From the NCBI RefSeq assembly GCF_050947875.1, contig NC_134576.1, positions 56,300,255 through 56,364,254 of the forward strand: 64,000 nt of DNA. The letters run 5' to 3'. Source of the stretch: Dermacentor variabilis (taxonomy: Eukaryota > Arthropoda > Arachnida > Ixodida > Ixodidae). Under the pieces are notes generated by a model. That model ran no database searches. It saw only the letters and a list, made by a program, of their open reading frames with translations, and had not been told where the DNA came from. Of the stretch, positions 11,519 to 23,229 are shown one piece after another. Position 1 is the first letter of the stretch. The number at the start of each line of letters is the position of its first letter. Both the position numbers and the translations under genes were made by a program.

Positions 11519-13875
11519 TAGAGTTACTGTATATGCTACCGTAGGTAGCAGAGTTGCGCGTAGGTCCGCCATCTTGCCTGAGAAGCAACCAAGGCTATGC
11601 GGCGAAGCCGCACTCCGTTTTTGCAGGCGACATGCCTAGCGTATTGACGATCGACCGTGGGCGCTTTTGCATCGCTGTGCACCGCTTTTCCGCCTAATCG
11701 CAAACAAAGCGCATCGAAACAGATGACTGGATTAGATTGTGAAGAAAAAGGCGCTGCCCTTTTTTAGCGCGCGGCGTAAGATGCAGCGCGTATATTAGTT
11801 GTTTTTTGGACTTGCATTCACCTGTGCACTTTCTCCGCCCTAATAACGCATGGGCACTCGCGTATCTAGAATAGATTGTGTATTCTATATACGCCGATCA
11901 GATGCAGCATTCGTGAACCGCGACGGTAACGATTAGATCGCACCGAATAAACTTAGGGAATATGGTGATGTTATTTTGTAGATGCCGGAAATCCTACAAA
12001 AAGTTTTGTGCGAAAAAGCCACTTCAGAAGGTAATATAAGGTTCGAATTAACAGCGTATTAAAAACTGGACAAACGTTAGTAATTGAGGTGAACAATCAG
12101 ATACATTAATAACTTTCATTCGCTTGAATACTGCTTGGCACTCAGGTTTTGTTTCAACAGAGATAAATACGCTACTAAGAGCAGTGCAGTGCTCTTTTAG
12201 CATGTAAACAGTAACAGAAAGCACCGAGCCGCAACTGCCCCTTTTTTTGGCAATAAAATCACAATGCGAATTTCAGAGAAAAAAAACAAGAACACTAGTG
12301 TATGTGCGTGCAAATATTTTGATGTAGTGACCTTTATCAATTGGTGCTCTTTTACAAAGGGAACTGTACTAAATATAATGAGGCCCATACTTGCTTATGT
12401 GCCATAGCTCTCGACATGTAGCCAGTCTAAAATATTACTGGTCAATCAGTGACCAACCATTCATATTTCGACTCTGGTACCCCATTAGATATTGTGTAGG
12501 AACATATCTATCTACCAGCAAGCAATGGATATCAGCTACACCGGGAAGTGTGACTTCATTACGTGCCTTTTCACTGCAGGGATTCCAAAAGTAGCCTTCT
12601 GTGGGAGTGTAGCGAAAGTTTTTCTCGCAGGATTGACATAGCTACATTATAGGGAATAATTCAAAACACAGTTAGGCCCTTACCGTATGTTAATTGACGA
12701 CATTCATTCCTCTTGCATCCTGCTTCACATAAGCTGTAGCAGATTAAATATTGCCACGTGGTGGTGACGTTGAATAACACAGTAGCAATACTGTGAACAA
12801 GAAAACTAACTTTTATTGGGCGAACCTGTGCCCACAAAACAGGCTACACTTATAGCGCAACGATAGCGGCGAACACGCTCGGCGATCGTCGAAAATATGA
12901 TCAGTGGGTCAAGCGCGTCGGCTTTTATGCAGCAGTCATCGAATGTTCCAGACTAATCGTTGGGACCCGCATGCCTTCTACAAAGTTCTACACCATTCGC
13001 GTCAAGCGATGAAATCAGATAACACAAGGTTCGGCGACAACAGACAGCCGAGTAGAAGCATCGATAACTTTCCAGAAACGTCGGATACATGCAGGCGCGT
13101 CCCTCGCTGTGCGATTACATTTGTTAAGCGGCGAAACGTGGTCGCCCGATAAAGATAAGTACACGTGTCAATATATTTACTTAGTAGTAACCTCTTTCAT
13201 ATTCAGAAACAACCCAAGCAGTGCATAATCATGAAAATGTGAGCTGGCTTTTTTTACGACACTTCTGGGAAAGCAGTGTGGTGCATCACATGCAGAAAAC
13301 TGGTAATTCCAGCTAAATCTCCTGTATAGCTCTACGTGCTTCCATTATTTTTTAAAAAATCCAGACTTGCAGAATATTCCAGCTGTGAATTTTTTAGCGC
13401 ACCCCAAAAAGCACGTAGCTGTTAGTCAAGCAATTTCATCTCATACACACTTGGCGCAATAGGCAGTTGGCTGAAAATTTGTTTGTTCAGGTGTCTTTAC
13501 CTGAACACCCTTCACTAGTTTTACAAAGGAAGAAAAACAATTACTGCAGTAAGGTTTCACGAGGCAGGCCGACGAAACAAACGTGAGATGCGCTGCGCAC
13601 GTTGCGTTGTTGCTACGCAGCTAGCACGCACGTGGACAGCGAATGGCAAGATCGGCCGGATTGGATTTGAATTTGACTGGCGATAACTTGCGTCAATTCA
13701 GTTCGCTGCAGCGGCGGCGTCGGGAAATACAAAAAAATTGGCCCGAACATCTGCTTCTCCGCAATGCACGGTTGCTTGGCTACCACGTGATGACGCTCTG
13801 CCAATAGATGCGGTAGCGGCGTGATAAAACAGCCGCGCAACTCTGCTACCTGCGGTAGCACATACAGTAATTCTA
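11519..13875. mobile_element. hAT-like non-autonomous DNA transposon, copy B
   Basis: The TIRs begin TAGAGTTACTGTATATGC and carry the subterminal GCTACC/GGTAGC palindrome, as in copy A. The flanks are a perfect 8-bp duplication, GTGGCGAC, at 11,511-11,518 and 13,876-13,883, as expected for hAT. The interior matches copy A near both ends but holds about 900 bp more, including a solo LTR. No transposase is encoded. The same element, of identical length, is present in the right arm at 32,732-35,088, so it was in place before the inverted duplication. Confidence 0.85.
12752..13170 (-). mobile_element. Solo LTR inside hAT-like copy B
   Basis: This 419-bp segment, read on the minus strand, begins TGACACGTGTACTT and ends CACGTGGCA. 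It is flanked by a 4-bp duplication ATAT (12,748-12,751 and 13,171-13,174). In the same direction it has a TATA-like CATAAAAGCC and a polyadenylation-type AATAAAAG, as LTRs do. No internal retroelement sequence adjoins it, so it is a solo LTR left by recombination. The family is not determined. Confidence 0.75.
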
Positions 13876-14236
13876 GTGGCGACCCCACCTCGATGCAGTG
13901 CAGTGGGAGGCGGAAACAGACCCCGTTGCGAAGGCCCTAAGAAGAGAAGCGCGCTCACCCCTCGAGACCGGCCGTGACAGGGCGCTGAAGCTTTGCCTGT
14001 TGTGCGCAAGATGGCGCTTACTATTTTTCAAACCGCGGTAGGGATAAACAAAGGGCAGATGTACATGGAAAAGCACGAACAGTCTCATAGCAAAAGGGCG
14101 AAGAGATGCTGCGATAATACACCTTAGGCCACTGGAGGGGGGGGGGGGGTTTCAACAGGTATGAGGTACTGAGATGTACTTGAAAATGAATAATGGTGCC
14201 GCGGCTTACTTTCCGGAATGCAGTCCTGTGCTTAAG

Positions 14237-14281
14237 GGCAGAAGTTCAGTCGAGACTAGAAGTCTTGACTGAACTTCTGCC
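14237..14281. other. 45-nt hairpin at LINE junction, left arm
   Basis: A 21-bp stem with one mismatch and an AGA loop sits immediately before LINE-derived sequence. The same structure is at 32,328-32,372. It may record an inverted 5' end produced during LINE insertion. Confidence 0.7.
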
Positions 14282-14284
14282 TTC

Positions 14285-15122
14285 TGATCAGAGAGCTGTT
14301 GGAAGATTAGCACTAGGTGCACACGGGAAAACCACAAACGAGGCAGTACAGGGGGATTTGGGCTAGGCATAGTTCGAAGCACGGGAAGCTCAGAGTAAAA
14401 TACTATGCGAAAAATGCCTGAGGGAATTGGGCGATAACAGGTGGGCACCTAAGGTATTTAAATACCTATACAGAAAGAGCGCTGACTCACAATGGCGGAA
14501 AAGAACTAGAAAGATAGCCAATAAGTATGCAAGACACGAGGACGGAGAAAAACAGCGTATTAAACGATAGGTTAAAAACGCGGGAGGGAAAAATTAGATA
14601 AATTCAATGGAAAAGAAAGATAGTGTTGAACTATATCGATACTGGAAACAGCAGAACAGAAAGGAAGCGTTTCATGATGACGCAACAGGCAGCGCCCTAC
14701 TCTTTGAGGCTAGGTCAGGATGTCTTAGAATGCGCAGCGATAAAAAGAAATTTAACGAAGAAGGAGACACATGTACTCTGTGTGGTAAATCTGTTGATGC
14801 AATAGAACACATCATACTAAAATGAGATGGTATCCATCCCGATGTCTATGCGGGCACAGTCAGACTTCCTGAGGCCCTAGGGTTTAGAGATAGCAATAGT
14901 CATGTAAATAAATATGCGGTGGAAATTAGCAAAAAGCAATTGGGAGATTGGTGGCTCAAGAGCAGAGAGGTGACATCAAGGTAAACGTGTAGGAAGAAGT
15001 ATTTAAAGAAAATGGTGCATTTTAATAACTTGCAACACAGTTAAACAAAAATAATAACTGTGCACGGTGGCAACTTCCAACACCCCATTTCAAAGGGGAC
15101 GGTGTTACCTTCCATCCATCCA
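14285..15122 (+). mobile_element. LINE 3' fragment (C-terminal region)
   Basis: The frame beginning QRAVGRLALGAHGKT aligns residue by residue with the C-terminal part of the LINE at 15,352-16,860 (GVGRLALGAHGKT). It is followed by a zinc-finger region with CTLCGK and IEHII, and the WW motif GDWWL. It ends in ATCC repeats. Two in-frame stops occur right after QGDLG, and another stop truncates the finger. The inner edge of the inverted duplication (14,428) lies inside this fragment. Confidence 0.7.
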
Positions 15123-15129
15123 CCGACCA

Positions 15130-15350
15130 ATGGATTATGCGGATGTATGTACCAAAACCACAAACGGATTATGAGGCGCGCCGTAGTGGCGGACTCCGGA
15201 TTAATTTTGGCACCGTGATATTCTTTAACGTGTCCCGAAATCTAAGTGCATGGGCGTTTTCCATTTCGCCCCCGTCGAAATCGGACTGGCGCGGTTGTGA
15301 TTAAATCCACGGCCTCGCGAACGCTACAGCGGCGGGCACAAAAGGGTTGA
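15130..15350 (-). mobile_element. tRNA-derived SINE, minus strand
   Basis: On the minus strand the segment runs from a degraded tRNA-like head near 15,345 through a body with GGGGGCGAAATGG and CACTTAGATTTCGGG to a tail near 15,160. The body words resemble the SINE at 9,880-10,075, so it is probably a related family. It separates two LINE pieces. Confidence 0.5.
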
Positions 15351-15351
15351 T

Positions 15352-16860
15352 TTGACGGTCGACCGCTTCCGTAGTGTCGCCTGCACCCTGCGGTGGCCGT
15401 TAATAATGCGGCTCTGCTATAAAGGTAACCGGGTGATTATACAATGGGAAAAGCAGGTTTCGCAGCCTGTAATGATTCGGCGGGGGCTTAGGCAGGGGTG
15501 CCTATTGTCACCTCTGATGTTTATGCTGTACCTACAAGGTTTAGAGGCCAAAATACAGCAAAGCGGACTCGGCTTCAACCTATCATTTTTCAAACAAGGA
15601 AAATTGATTGAACAGTCATTACCAGGGCTGATGTGCGTGGATGATATTGTATTAATGACTGACAATGCAGAAGATCTGCAGGAATTAATGGACATATGTG
15701 GTACAGAAGGAGACAGATTATGCTTGAAGTTTTGCAAAGAAAAATCAGCAGTCATGATTTTCAACGAAAGCATTTGCGGCGAGCATAAGATACAGGAGGC
15801 CACGCTGGAGATAGTTGATAAATACAAGTACTTTGGGGTGGGGATAAATAATGGCACTGAGTATCTGACAGAGTACGAAAAATATCTATCGACTAAGGGT
15901 AACAGAAGTGCAGCGATTATGAAGAGTTGGGCACTGTGTAAGTACAATAGGTACGAGGTAGTACGAGGGATATGGAAGGGCGTAATGGTACCAGGCCGGA
16001 CTTTTGCCACTGCAGTTCTATGTATTAGAACAGAGACTCGGCAACAGTTTGAAATTAGGCAACGTGGTGTGGGTAGGCTCGCTCTGGGAGCACATGGCAA
16101 GACACCAAATCTTGGAGTGCAGGGGGATCTGGGATGGTCTTCTTTCGAGGGCAGAGAGGCTAGTAGCGAGGTAGCATTTGAGGAGCGATTGAGAAAAATG
16201 GGGGCAATTCGGTGGGCTAGGAAGGTTTTCAGTTACTTATACACGAGGAATGTTGACACGAGGTGGAGGAAGCGAACTAGAAAATTGACAAGCAAATGCT
16301 TGGGCAGTAGCTGGGGGACAAGTAAGGAATAATCTGTCAAGAAAAAGGTTAAGGAGACAGAGAGGGGCATGTGGAGTACAGAGATGCAAATCAAATCGGC
16401 ATTGGAGACATGCAGGACGTTTAAGCAAGAAATAGCCAAAGAAAATATTTACGATAACTCAAAGGGAAGCTCATTGTTGTTTGAAGCCAGGACAGGTGTA
16501 CTGCGGACTAAAACGTACCGAGCCAGATACCAGGAGATAGATTTGGTGTGCGAGGCGTGTGGAGACGAGGAGGAAACGGCTGAACACCTGATAATAGCTT
16601 GTAAACAACTTCACCCTGCAGTTGAATCTAACCGGGAACTATTCAAAGCTTTGGGTTTTAAAGACAGTGAAAGTAGAATAGATTTTGAACAGGTAGAAAT
16701 AACTAAACGGAGACTATCTGATTGGTGGACAATATCAACGCAAAAGTAAAGGAGTAAATACATAGGTATGAATGCATATAGAACCATTAAAGGTTAGGTG
16801 GCGCGCGCCGCCGCCGCCCGATTCAAAGGGTTGAGCCTCAATCATCCATCCATCCATCCA
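15352..16860 (+). pseudogene. LINE reverse transcriptase and C-terminal zinc finger, 5'-truncated
   Basis: The frame opens within the reverse transcriptase: RRGLRQGCLLSPLMFMLYL is the conserved motif before the active site. The active-site box reads LMCVDDIVLM, where YADD is usual, so both residues before the Asp pair have changed. The same frame continues through a TAA at 16,330 to a zinc finger, CEACGDEEETAEHLIIAC, and a WW motif near the end (SDWWTIS). The 3' end has CATC repeats at about 16,842. The enzyme would copy element RNA at the target site. Truncation, the stop and the altered box make it dead. The clade is not determined. Confidence 0.8.
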
Positions 16861-16914
16861 TGCTTCTGCACACCCTGCATACTTTGTCCACTTGACATAT
16901 TTGCATGGTATTTA

Positions 16915-17260
16915 CTTTTCAGAAATAGCAGCAACTTGCAGTGCCGTACCTAGAACTTAAGCTTATTCATCCACGTCGCCTCACACCTCCCCCCCACTCC
17001 CTTGTATGGGAACTGCGTCTTCTCCATGTCCTCTTTGGACTCCCGACTTAGTAGGAAGGGGAACGCTGCAGTTTCTGCAATGCTTCTGAGGGGAGTCACG
17101 GATAACTACAGTTGTCAAGAGGCGAACATGGCGACTGCCAGAGAGGGCTCTAGAAGGTATTGTGCACATTCGACGCGTTGGGGTGAAAAACAGATTCTAG
17201 CGTCGCCTTTCCTCTCTGACTCGCTTCTGACATGTATGCACACGTTTTGAACCCTCCTCC
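16915..17260 (-). repeat. Diverged fourth fragment of the composite repeat
   Basis: Sequence around 17,040-17,120 (GGGAACGCTGCAGTTTCTGC, GAGGGGAGTCACGGATAA) matches, in inverted orientation, the part of copy 1 near 9,170-9,300 and the matching part of copies 2 and 3. It is clearly more diverged than those are from each other. Confidence 0.55.
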
Positions 17261-18829
17261 TCTCCCCCGGACGGGAAGAGCGGAACCCTGCTCTTCCCTC
17301 TCCCACCGAGCCCCGAATACATTGGGCAGGCAAAATTTTTTTTTGATGCAGTAAACGATAATAATAATTATTCGATATAAACGTCTATTGTAAAACGTAA
17401 CAGTTCTTGGAGCGTTCGACAAAACTGACAAGTTGTGGCTTTTCCTTCTTGTGAAGATGTGTGGCACGAGCAGGGATTTTGCATTGCAAGTGTTTGCAAA
17501 ATTTAGCCTTTTTCGTTCCACTGTAATACATGGGTGGAAACACATAAAATAAAGCGAATATAATTCTTTTTGTAGTTAGCGCCTAATTTAGGTAATATGG
17601 AAAGATTGAAGTACAGTGTATTTGCGGCGTCACACAGAAAGAGTTTGCTGGCACTTATTAGGGCGGGCGTGGGCAGGGCTTTACTGCCCACTTAGTTGCA
17701 TCCGACTATGGTCACTGCAGTGGTTTGTTCAAAGGAAAAGGAAAAACTGCACGTGTATGGTTGGAGAGGTCGAAGGAATACGACGACTGCCGGCACACGC
17801 TTCATGGCTGGGCAGAGACCCTAATGACAGCTGAAAAGGCCCACCCTTCGACACGCGAGGGAGAGGCGATGACTGAAGGGATCTGAGAAGAGGGGGCCTT
17901 TCTCCCAGGACAAGCAGAAGTATTCCACCCTCACGGAATGTGCACAGGCCTTAGGCGACACAATAAATTCGTCATGAACACCGCCATCGAAAGCACAAAA
18001 AATGTCCGGGCAGTTCGGCAAACTTGGGCTGCGCTCATGACACGTCCGGCATCTGATGACACGGTTGCCAGGAGTATATGGTTGTTCGAGTGGGCTCTCG
18101 AGGTTTTTGAAATGGGATTTATTTATGACAAGCAAAGAAATAAACAAGTAAAAGCAGGAAACGCAGCCTCAAACAGGCTCAGCCCCCGAATGTAACAAGG
18201 CGTCGCATTTCGCAGGTAAAAGGCGGCTTTTAGAAAAATACATAACGTTGCAGAAAGGCAAGATGAACCTAGTTAAAAATATAGAAATAAAAAGCAAGAT
18301 TCCAAAACTATGAAATTTCACGCGATTTCACGCATCACAAAGCTGTACACAGGGAGAAATAACGTATTAGACGATAAAAATTTCGACAAAGCAAGAAAAC
18401 TTGTCAATACACAGAAAGCTGCAATGTAAACTATTGTGTATCGTAATTCTAAGTGCCATACTAACTAGGTATATCTGTCTTGCGGACATGCTTAACTGAT
18501 GATCACAAAAGAAGTATTCCGAAATTTTCTGTGTCTGATGTCGGGTTGTACCGGCTCCATATTGTTGGTCAGCTAGGAATTTGTACGGCTGCTGTGGCTT
18601 CAGCGAGGAAGGCAGTATGGCTCGCATGTTGGTCAGAATGCGCAGGCAGCTTGGATTATGAACCAGCTCTAAGGAAGTGCAGCAAATAGGCTCCGAGTGC
18701 TTAGGTTGGGCGTGAGAGCTGGCTTATGCAGCTTGGCTGTCTCGGATGTATCAGCTGCTCATTTTGCATTGCATTGGCGAAGGATATTTTGAAGCAGAAC
18801 ATCATCTGCCGAGCGCACATAATGCCCGG
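17261..18829. other. Unassigned, AT-rich spacer
   Basis: Short featureless frames only. I see no element ends, domains or RNA genes. It separates the diverged repeat fragment from copy 2. Confidence 0.4.
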
Positions 18830-19391
18830 GCTGTCCACCTCGTGCTAGCGAATGTAAGAAAATTCATGCTTACAGCCATTACTTCCCCATACGCATCTCT
18901 GTCTGATGGCACCAACGCTGGCCCAGAGCCTGCCACAGGGTTGCCTCAGAGGCCACAATCGAATGGAGGCTGTTTCCCTGCGTTTCTTCGCATCTATTCT
19001 GTGCGAATCTCCAAGGAGTTGTCGCTGCCGGTGGCTGCTTTTGCCAGATGGCGCCACAATGGAATATCACCCATGCGCCCTCTCGCGGTTTGGGATTATT
19101 TTTGTATATTTTCTCGCTCACCAGCTCCTGCCTTAGCAGGTCGTCATGTTCGGTGGTGCTGCGCGACTCATGTTGCCTCTGAGTGCAAACGATGTAAACC
19201 GCGAATGACGCCATGTAGCTTGCCCTCGCCGGTCCTGAAGGTTTTCCATCTGTGATTGTGGAGTTCCCGTGAGGACCACTTCCTCGTTATTTTCATCTTT
19301 TACGTGCTGTCGTTTTCAGGAGGTCTGGTAAGTGCAGTCTTACTTTGTCATCACTTGCTGTGCAGCGAACGCATTTTATTTTTGTTTTACT

Positions 19392-19395
19392 TTAA
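19392..19395. other. Empty target site of the TTAA element
   Basis: Copy 2 reads straight through GTTTTACTTTAATACGCTG with a single TTAA, where copy 1 has the 1,487-bp element between two TTAAs. This is direct evidence that the element inserted into the repeat after copies 1 and 2 separated, or was excised precisely from copy 2. Confidence 0.8.
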
Positions 19396-19915
19396 TACGC
19401 TGCACGCACAATGAATGCAATAAGCTCTATCCGCGAGACGGCGGCGGAATCTACAGGGCTGCCGCGCCATATTGATCTTCGTGTCATTTCTGCAGTGAAA
19501 GAGACACACTGGAACAATATCTTGCTCGAACTTGTGATGCATATTGCTGAAGCAACCGTGCAGATTTAATCTGTGGACCATACATTAACGCGCAAGATGT
19601 GGTGCTTCGTGCCGTAGGTGCTTGCCTATTTAAGAGAATGTCTACTATGGTCTGTACGTGAAAAAAAAATGGCGGCATTATCTTTGAGCGTTCAGTGTTT
19701 GGCCCCAAGAGTCAAGCAAGAACCAAGCCGTGCGACCAGAAAGTTGTCCAGCTTAGGTTTTCCATTCCTTGTGTGATCAAGCATCGCTGCCAAAAAACCG
19801 GAAAGGCTATTAGCAACGACAAGCCTGGAGTGGTTTGGCTTCATGAACCACCGGGACACGGATCGCACCTTGCCAATTGAGAAGTCTCCAGTAAACAGTG
19901 CGTTTTTCGCGTTTT

Positions 19916-19956
19916 ACAGCCTGTGGCGGCAGTACGAGACTGTCGCCACAGGCTGT
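19916..19956 (+). other. Conserved 41-nt hairpin, copy 2
   Basis: Same 18-bp stem and ACGAG loop as at 7,980-8,020. One stem pair is G-T here, at a different position from the wobble in copy 1. Confidence 0.8.
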
Positions 19957-21774
19957 CATAATAAGTTTTTTCACGTGGTTACTTTTTTTGCTTGGTTTTG
20001 TGTTGTCTCTTCATGTCACATGGTTCGCGGAGTGTATAAGTAGCGTTCTGAGTCACAATATAACCCGTCAGTTGGAAAGTACCGCTCACCCTGTTCTCCG
20101 TCCATTTTCATTACCCCTTCCACCTTCCTTTGTTTGGTCGTTCTGAGCTGCGATACAAGCCTTAAAAAGTCCTTCCTTGCGTTCTCCCATACCGGACCTC
20201 GAGAATCGCGTGATGGATAGGTCACGGGTCTCGCCTACCTTTTTAACGCTTGCTGTGCTTCTTAAAGCCCCTCCACACACGTTTCCGCCGACCAGGTTAA
20301 GTACCGCCAGCCTGCCCTCCTCCTTCACGCTCCTCTCCCACTCACCCCTTTAGCTTACGGCTTCAAGGGGAACTTACGTAGCTGCAGCTTCCTGTTCCGA
20401 GTGGAAGTGACACTTTGTTTTTAGCGTTGTTTACTTTCGCGCCGCTGGAGAGGGGTTAATTGCACGAGCTGCGATTGAAACTGTGAATGCGATACCATCC
20501 AAGAACCACCGCCTACTGTTACCTGCGATCTGCTTGTGTTCGCTGCCTCGCGTCAACCTGCGACGGGTTGTGGCACGAGCGACAACGTGCAGTGGAATGT
20601 AGTGCCTGGGTGCTTGGAGACCGCTGCCGTTTTTCGTGAATTTGGACAACAGCGACCGCGAACTACTCCTTCAGCGGAATTCACCAGCTTGTCCCCTTTG
20701 CGTTTTTTCTGATGGTGATGGCCACAGCTCTGCTCAGCACGCGTGGGCGTCTCACCATCGTCTAACAGCAGTGAAATCGGAAATTTCCGCAGCGCAACTC
20801 CAGGAAGCGGAAACGCCGGAACCGGAAATTTTCAAACCAGAAATGCCGGAACCGGATGTCGTGTGATGGGAAAATCGGCCACAACAAAGGTTCTCGCTAC
20901 TTAAGAAAGTGGCGCGTAGGTGCAGGGGCTTTAGGGGAAGGGGGTGGGGAGTCCGACAGGTAATCGGAGAGGAGAGTTCGCGCGGCAAACTGGCGCGCAC
21001 CCCACTGCGTCGAATGCGCACAATGCCCTCTGGAGGTCCCGAAGCTTCACTTGTTAGCTTCTTCACAGCTGTAATTATCCGTGACTCCCCTCAAGAGCAT
21101 TGTAGAAACTGCATCGTTTCCCTTTCCACGAACGCGTCAGTCCAGAGGGGACGTAAATAGAGCTGTAGGGAGAAGTGCCGGTTCGCATACAAAGGAGGTT
21201 GAGGGGTGACGTGGATAAGCTCAAGCTCTAGGCAAGGTCTAGCACGTCCCTGCCATTTGTGAAAAATAAACACCATAAAACACGGCCGGTCTCTAGGGGA
21301 GCGCGCGCTTTCCTTCTTACGGCCTTCGCATTCGCCGCGGAAGCAACGGGGGGTTTATCTCCAAGAGTTGCGCCTTTCGCCGCCGCCAGGGGCGCGACGC
21401 CCCTACTGCTAGGGACCGCTCTCTGCTCGCCTGCTTCTGCGGCGGCGGGCGGTGATCGCCTGGTTTCATGCTGTTTTTCCGCTACTCCTTGTTCAGCGAT
21501 TCACCGAAACGAAAAAAACAAAAAGCAAATGATTTATCTACATGTCAGCCAATAAGTTCACACGTGAACGGAGTTTTAATAGAAAAATTCGAACCATAGG
21601 AACATCAAAGGTCCAATCACTCTCGTCCCTGAAAGGTGTGACAGGGAAATGACAGATGTTGCGGTCTGAAATGCCGAACGTCGTATTTCGGTCAATTGCT
21701 TGCACATCTCATAGTCCATGCCGAAGTTATGTGCTGGTAGAGAATTTAGGTAATGCGCAGGTTAACGGAATGGT

Positions 21775-21890
21775 TTATGGGGTTTTAACGTCCCAAAGCG
21801 ACGTACACGGTCCTCTAGAATTTCGCCTTCATAGAAATGGCTCAGTAGCTTAGCACTCCAACCACTGAGCCAAAGCGGCGGATTCATATA
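21775..21890 (-). mobile_element. SINE remnant with internal deletion
   Basis: Both ends of the SINE at 9,880-10,075 are present, but about 80 bp of the middle is missing: the tail-side GTCCCAAAGCGAC joins directly to GTACACGG. Confidence 0.65.
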
Positions 21891-22382
21891 AGTTTCAATG
21901 CCACCATATTCATTGCTTTCTTTTTCTGGCCACATTGTCAGGAATAGGGGGTATCGTCTCCTGACTCTGCTACCTGACGACGCCATTGTAGCCCCTGCTT
22001 CCGCTAACGGCATTCCTCGCAGCTGCGTGTGGAATTATGTCTCGAATTCCGACTCATCCGCCTTTACGTTGGTTTTCCCAGAATCCTCCCAAAGTCCAAA
22101 TTCGCCGACCTTAACAATGTGCAGAAAAGCCTGCCAACTTGACTTCCCTCTTATGTGCGAAGCGCAAACGTCACTGTTGGTCTGCGCTTGCTTTTTTTTT
22201 TTTCCGAGCCTCGCATATTTCTCTCTTGGACGGGGAGTGCTTTCATCGCACTGTGTGCCGGCAGGCTGCGTGGCCTTTAGTGTTGTGAGGGCTGGTGCAC
22301 CTTTCTACTCGTTTCTTCCACGGATGAAGTTATTTGCTGTGCGACGGTGTTGCTTGGCTGCCGTTGATCATCCAACGCGGCG

Positions 22383-22662
22383 ATGCTGTACTGCTGCGTG
22401 CCGCTTTGCAAGTCGCAGTTGGGTAAAACTCAGAGCGTTTACATCCATTCCCGACTGATTCAGACCTGTTTGCAAAGTGGCTCAAAAACATCCCAAGAGA
22501 AAATTTCGTCTTCAACGACAAGTCGGCATCGAGTGCGGTAGCCGGCATTTCCTCGCGAGTGACAACGTTTCAGGGTGCCGCATCAGAAAACTTTTGCCTG
22601 GTGCTGTGCCAACCGTGTTCGATGAGTGCCCGTGCTACCTGGTGCCCAGTGTGAAAAACTAA
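22383..22662 (+). pseudogene. THAP-domain protein, copy 2 (frameshifted)
   Basis: The start MLYCCVPLCKSQLG is intact, but the frame is broken inside the domain and a 4-nt deletion removes the Cys codon of the C-x2-H pair. Downstream, in a different frame, RHFLASD and LLPGAVPTVFDE are still readable through to the stop at 22,662, with no nonsense codon where copy 1 has TAA. Zinc coordination would be lost. Confidence 0.65.
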
Positions 22663-23229
22663 ACCGACTGAATCTGCAATAGATGTGCGTCAGTCGCGAT
22701 GCTATAGATATGTAGAGTGTTTCAACCAACTGATATGTTCTGAACGTAAAACCTATTGAAGTTATGAATCTGAGCGCACCGCATTGGACACCTTGAGTTT
22801 ATCTGCGAATAAATTTGTTTTTGTTTCTCTGAATCTGTCCAGCGTCATGAATTCATGCTAAATCCGCTTTCTTGCAAAACAAAAACGGCAGCGCTTGAGA
22901 TTTCAGGAGCTATATTTTATACGCTTCGGAATTCTTAGGAATCTGTCATATAAACGCTTCAGGTCGCTTATAATTCTACACACTGGTTAAAACCCGTCAG
23001 TAGGCAAACTGAAGAGGCTGATAGATTTGTTTCTCTCCAAATTTAATGGGTAGAAAGTGTTGACGTGAGTGTAACAAAGCCTCATGCGACCATGCAGTCA
23101 TACTGAAGAAGAGCACGCGATGGCGCGCGGTAGTTACTCTGTTGTTTATAACTCTTAGCAGTCAAATCGAAGAGGCTGATTGCGTGGTCTTTGCATAATG
23201 CATAGGGGTGAAATATCAGGACGTGACGG

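Larger units (their letters stand above)
6027..14428 (+). repeat. Left arm of the 8.4-kb inverted duplication
   Basis: This arm is the reverse complement of 32,181-40,540. It begins 60 bp inside the TTAA element and ends inside a LINE fragment. By eye, identity to the other arm is about 99% in the outer 1.4 kb, lower with several indels in the middle, and above 99.5% in the inner 3 kb. Both breakpoints fall within transposable elements, and neither edge shows a target duplication. Confidence 0.9.
18830..23229 (+). repeat. Copy 2 of the composite repeat (direct, in the spacer)
   Basis: Homologous to copy 1 from GGCTGTCCACCTCG at the left to the GACGG at 23,229. It lacks the TTAA element, has an internally deleted SINE, and carries the hairpin and a THAP ORF. 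It shares an 18-bp segment (20,104-20,121), absence of the 57-bp segment, and a 4-nt THAP deletion with the right-arm copy. The sequence after 23,229 is unrelated to that following copies 1 and 3. Confidence 0.75.

Noticed and set aside
10571..13883. An active P element, from the THAP ORF near an 8-bp target duplication
   Set aside because: The THAP ORF lies outside the duplicated flanks, there is no P-type catalytic domain, and the TAGAG-type ends fit hAT better.
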